Source: JAUSIF01 sp040901465 (GTDB lineage Bacteria > Pseudomonadota > Alphaproteobacteria > Rhizobiales > Xanthobacteraceae). From it: 64,000 nucleotides of DNA. The stretch's first letter is position 1, and every line of letters starts with the position of its first letter. Where the stretch lies: contig JBBDYN010000048.1 of assembly GCA_040901465.1 (NCBI GenBank), positions 1 through 64,000 of the forward strand, in the 5' to 3' direction. A program made the position numbers and the translations under genes. The notes beneath the pieces are model-generated. The model worked only from the letters and a program-made list of their open reading frames with translations. It ran no database searches and was not told the DNA's origin. Positions 62,904 through 64,000 of the stretch are shown one piece after another.

Positions 62904-63545
62904 ATGATGCACCAACCCAAGTTCTTGCGCCTTGCGGGGCAGGCACCGCTGGTCACGGGCAGTTGGAAGCTCGTCTTTCAGCATCCTCACGACGAAGGCC
63001 TTCTTGTGAAAGTCGTGAATCGGGAGGGGAACGTCTCCCGATCGAGGAAGACGTGGTACAAGGCGAGGCCGAGAGAAGGAAATCTTCTTCCTTTCAGTCG
63101 CGAACTCCTCGAGTTCGTCGTGGCCGAGGCCAATTCGAACGGCCGACCTTCTCCGATACCCAGGATAGTGGGTCTGGTCGAAACTGACCTCGGTCTCGGA
63201 TTGGTCGTCGAAAAAATTCGCGGCCGAACGGGCGAGCTGGCGACGACTCTTGTAGACAGATTGCCGCAGACTGGCTTAACGCTGAAAATCGAACAAATGC
63301 TGGCCGCGCTGATCGCCGACATCAACCAGCGCCGGATCGTGCTGACGGAATTTAGGCCCCGAAACATCGTTATTGTTGACGCCGGCAAGAAGCAAAGCCG
63401 GCTTATGCTGGTGGATGGGTTCGGCGACAGCTCCCTGATAGGACTCCATTCGCTCAGTAAGTTCGCAAATACCCGGCGAAACCTGCGGAAATACCGGAAA
63501 ACACTTCGCCGACTCCGACTAAAGAATGCCGAGTCAATCGATTGA
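62904..63545 (+). CDS. YrbL-like protein (PhoP regulatory network YrbL family)
   Basis: A 213-residue kinase-fold protein resembling E. coli YrbL, judged by aligned segments GLVETDLGLGLVVEKI, TEFRPRNIVIVDA and VDGFGDSSLIGLHSLSKF with the terminal RRNLRKYRKTLRRL. The FRPRN and VDGFGDS segments correspond to the catalytic-loop and DFG regions but are not canonical. Base composition is visibly less GC-rich and codon use more mixed than in neighbours, suggesting later acquisition. ATG 62904 or the adjacent ATG 62907 starts it. Function is unknown even in E. coli, where PhoP controls expression. Confidence 0.78.
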   Translation: MMHQPKFLRLAGQAPLVTGSWKLVFQHPHDEGLLVKVVNREGNVSRSRKTWYKARPREGNLLPFSRELLEFVVAEANSNGRPSPIPRIVGLVETDLGLGLVVEKIRGRTGELATTLVDRLPQTGLTLKIEQMLAALIADINQRRIVLTEFRPRNIVIVDAGKKQSRLMLVDGFGDSSLIGLHSLSKFANTRRNLRKYRKTLRRLRLKNAESID

Positions 63546-63605
63546 AATCAAATGTTCCTGCCGCCTGTCTTTGACTCGCCGCGGACCCCTCGTTAAAGAA
63601 CCGCG

Positions 63606-64000
63606 ATGTTGCGCCGCCTCTATCACTGGGTGCTGGCGCTCTCGGAAAAACCCTCCGCGCCCTGGGCGATGGCCGGTGTATCGTTCACCGAGAGCTCCTT
63701 CTTCCCGATTCCGCCCGACGTCATGCTGGTGCCGATGTGCATGGCGCGGCCCGACCGCGCCTTTCGTTATGCTGGCATCTGCACGGTTGCGTCGGTGCTC
63801 GGCGGGCTTCTCGGCTACGCCATTGGCTATTTGCTCTACGACACGATTGGCCAGTTCCTGATCAAGCTCTATGGCTACCGGGAACAAGCCGCCGAATTTC
63901 GCGCCTCCTACGCCGAGTGGGGCCACTGGATCATCCTGATCAAAGGCGTGACTCCGATCCCCTATAAGATAGTGACCATCACATCGGGATTCGCCGCCTA
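63606..64000 (+). CDS. YqaA/DedA-type membrane protein, cut by the window end
   Basis: The first 131 residues of an inner-membrane protein of the YqaA branch of the DedA/SNARE-associated superfamily. Visible features are SFTESSFFPIPPDVMLVPM, a membrane segment GLLGYAIGYLLYD, and KGVTPIPYKIVTITSGFAA, the conserved Gly/Pro re-entrant motif. Family members affect membrane lipid flipping or transport. The stop lies beyond 64000. Confidence 0.9.
   Translation, partial: MLRRLYHWVLALSEKPSAPWAMAGVSFTESSFFPIPPDVMLVPMCMARPDRAFRYAGICTVASVLGGLLGYAIGYLLYDTIGQFLIKLYGYREQAAEFRASYAEWGHWIILIKGVTPIPYKIVTITSGFAA

Overview
The window is GC-rich chromosomal backbone from an alphaproteobacterium, most likely of the order Hyphomicrobiales (Rhizobiales), near the Bradyrhizobium/Xanthobacteraceae side. 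The evidence is gene content: ptsP-lysC-prfA-prmC, DUF4167 and DUF1178 proteins, cobS-cobT, accA-xerD-aroK-aroB, a SUV3-like helicase next to an S4 protein, FdxA and CarD, and an NdvA-type glucan exporter. No insertion sequence, prophage, CRISPR array or integrase-bounded island was seen. One tRNA gene (Arg, anticodon CCT) lies at 48084-48159.

Layout: 0.4-5.0 kb carries an M23 peptidase and clpB with a candidate heat-shock promoter. 5.2-8.4 kb is a small surface-glycosylation module: a polytopic GT-C-like protein, a lipid-linked-sugar type GT2 and a methyltransferase. 8.5-21 kb holds MOSC, DUF4167, the prmC-prfA-ptsP group, lysC, ubiG, an EamA exporter, the comF/nitrilase/DUF1178 operon and an NDUFAF5-like protein. 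21-28.4 kb holds an orphan Flp pilin, mutT, argJ and a parvulin, divergent from secA, then an L,D-transpeptidase lipoprotein. 28.5-34 kb is accA, xerD with a tiny overlapping membrane protein, and aroK-aroB-CNNM coupled by 4-nt overlaps. 33.9-40.4 kb is bolA, a J-domain protein, cobS-cobT-esterase, rpmB and a DUF3108 protein.

40.7-45.6 kb looks like an RNA and transcription block: SUV3-like helicase, Hsp15-like S4 protein, 7Fe ferredoxin, then CarD behind a leader containing a promoter-like element and an intrinsic-terminator hairpin. 45.6-48 kb has an M48 lipoprotein protease and a thermonuclease-fold protein. 48-57.7 kb is more variable metabolism and envelope: GMC oxidoreductase, CAP lipoprotein, acyl-CoA synthetase, a GNAT-type protein, DUF924, a CobW GTPase coupled to a D,D-carboxypeptidase, and a thiolase. 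57.7-62.2 kb has the NdvA exporter and a NitT/TauT-type ABC transporter. The window ends with a HisE-like protein, a YrbL-like kinase-fold protein of visibly lower GC, and a YqaA/DedA-type membrane protein cut by the window edge.

Genes are packed tightly. Many same-strand neighbours overlap by 1-4 nt (ATGA, GTGA, TTGA, TGATG), and several convergent pairs end within 0-7 nt of each other; one pair overlaps by 68 nt. I do not see a clear new defence or mobile system. The most testable oddities are the CarD leader, the clpB promoter, the missing glutaredoxin gene between comF and the nitrilase gene, the glycosylation module, the CobW/carboxypeptidase coupling and the YrbL-like gene.
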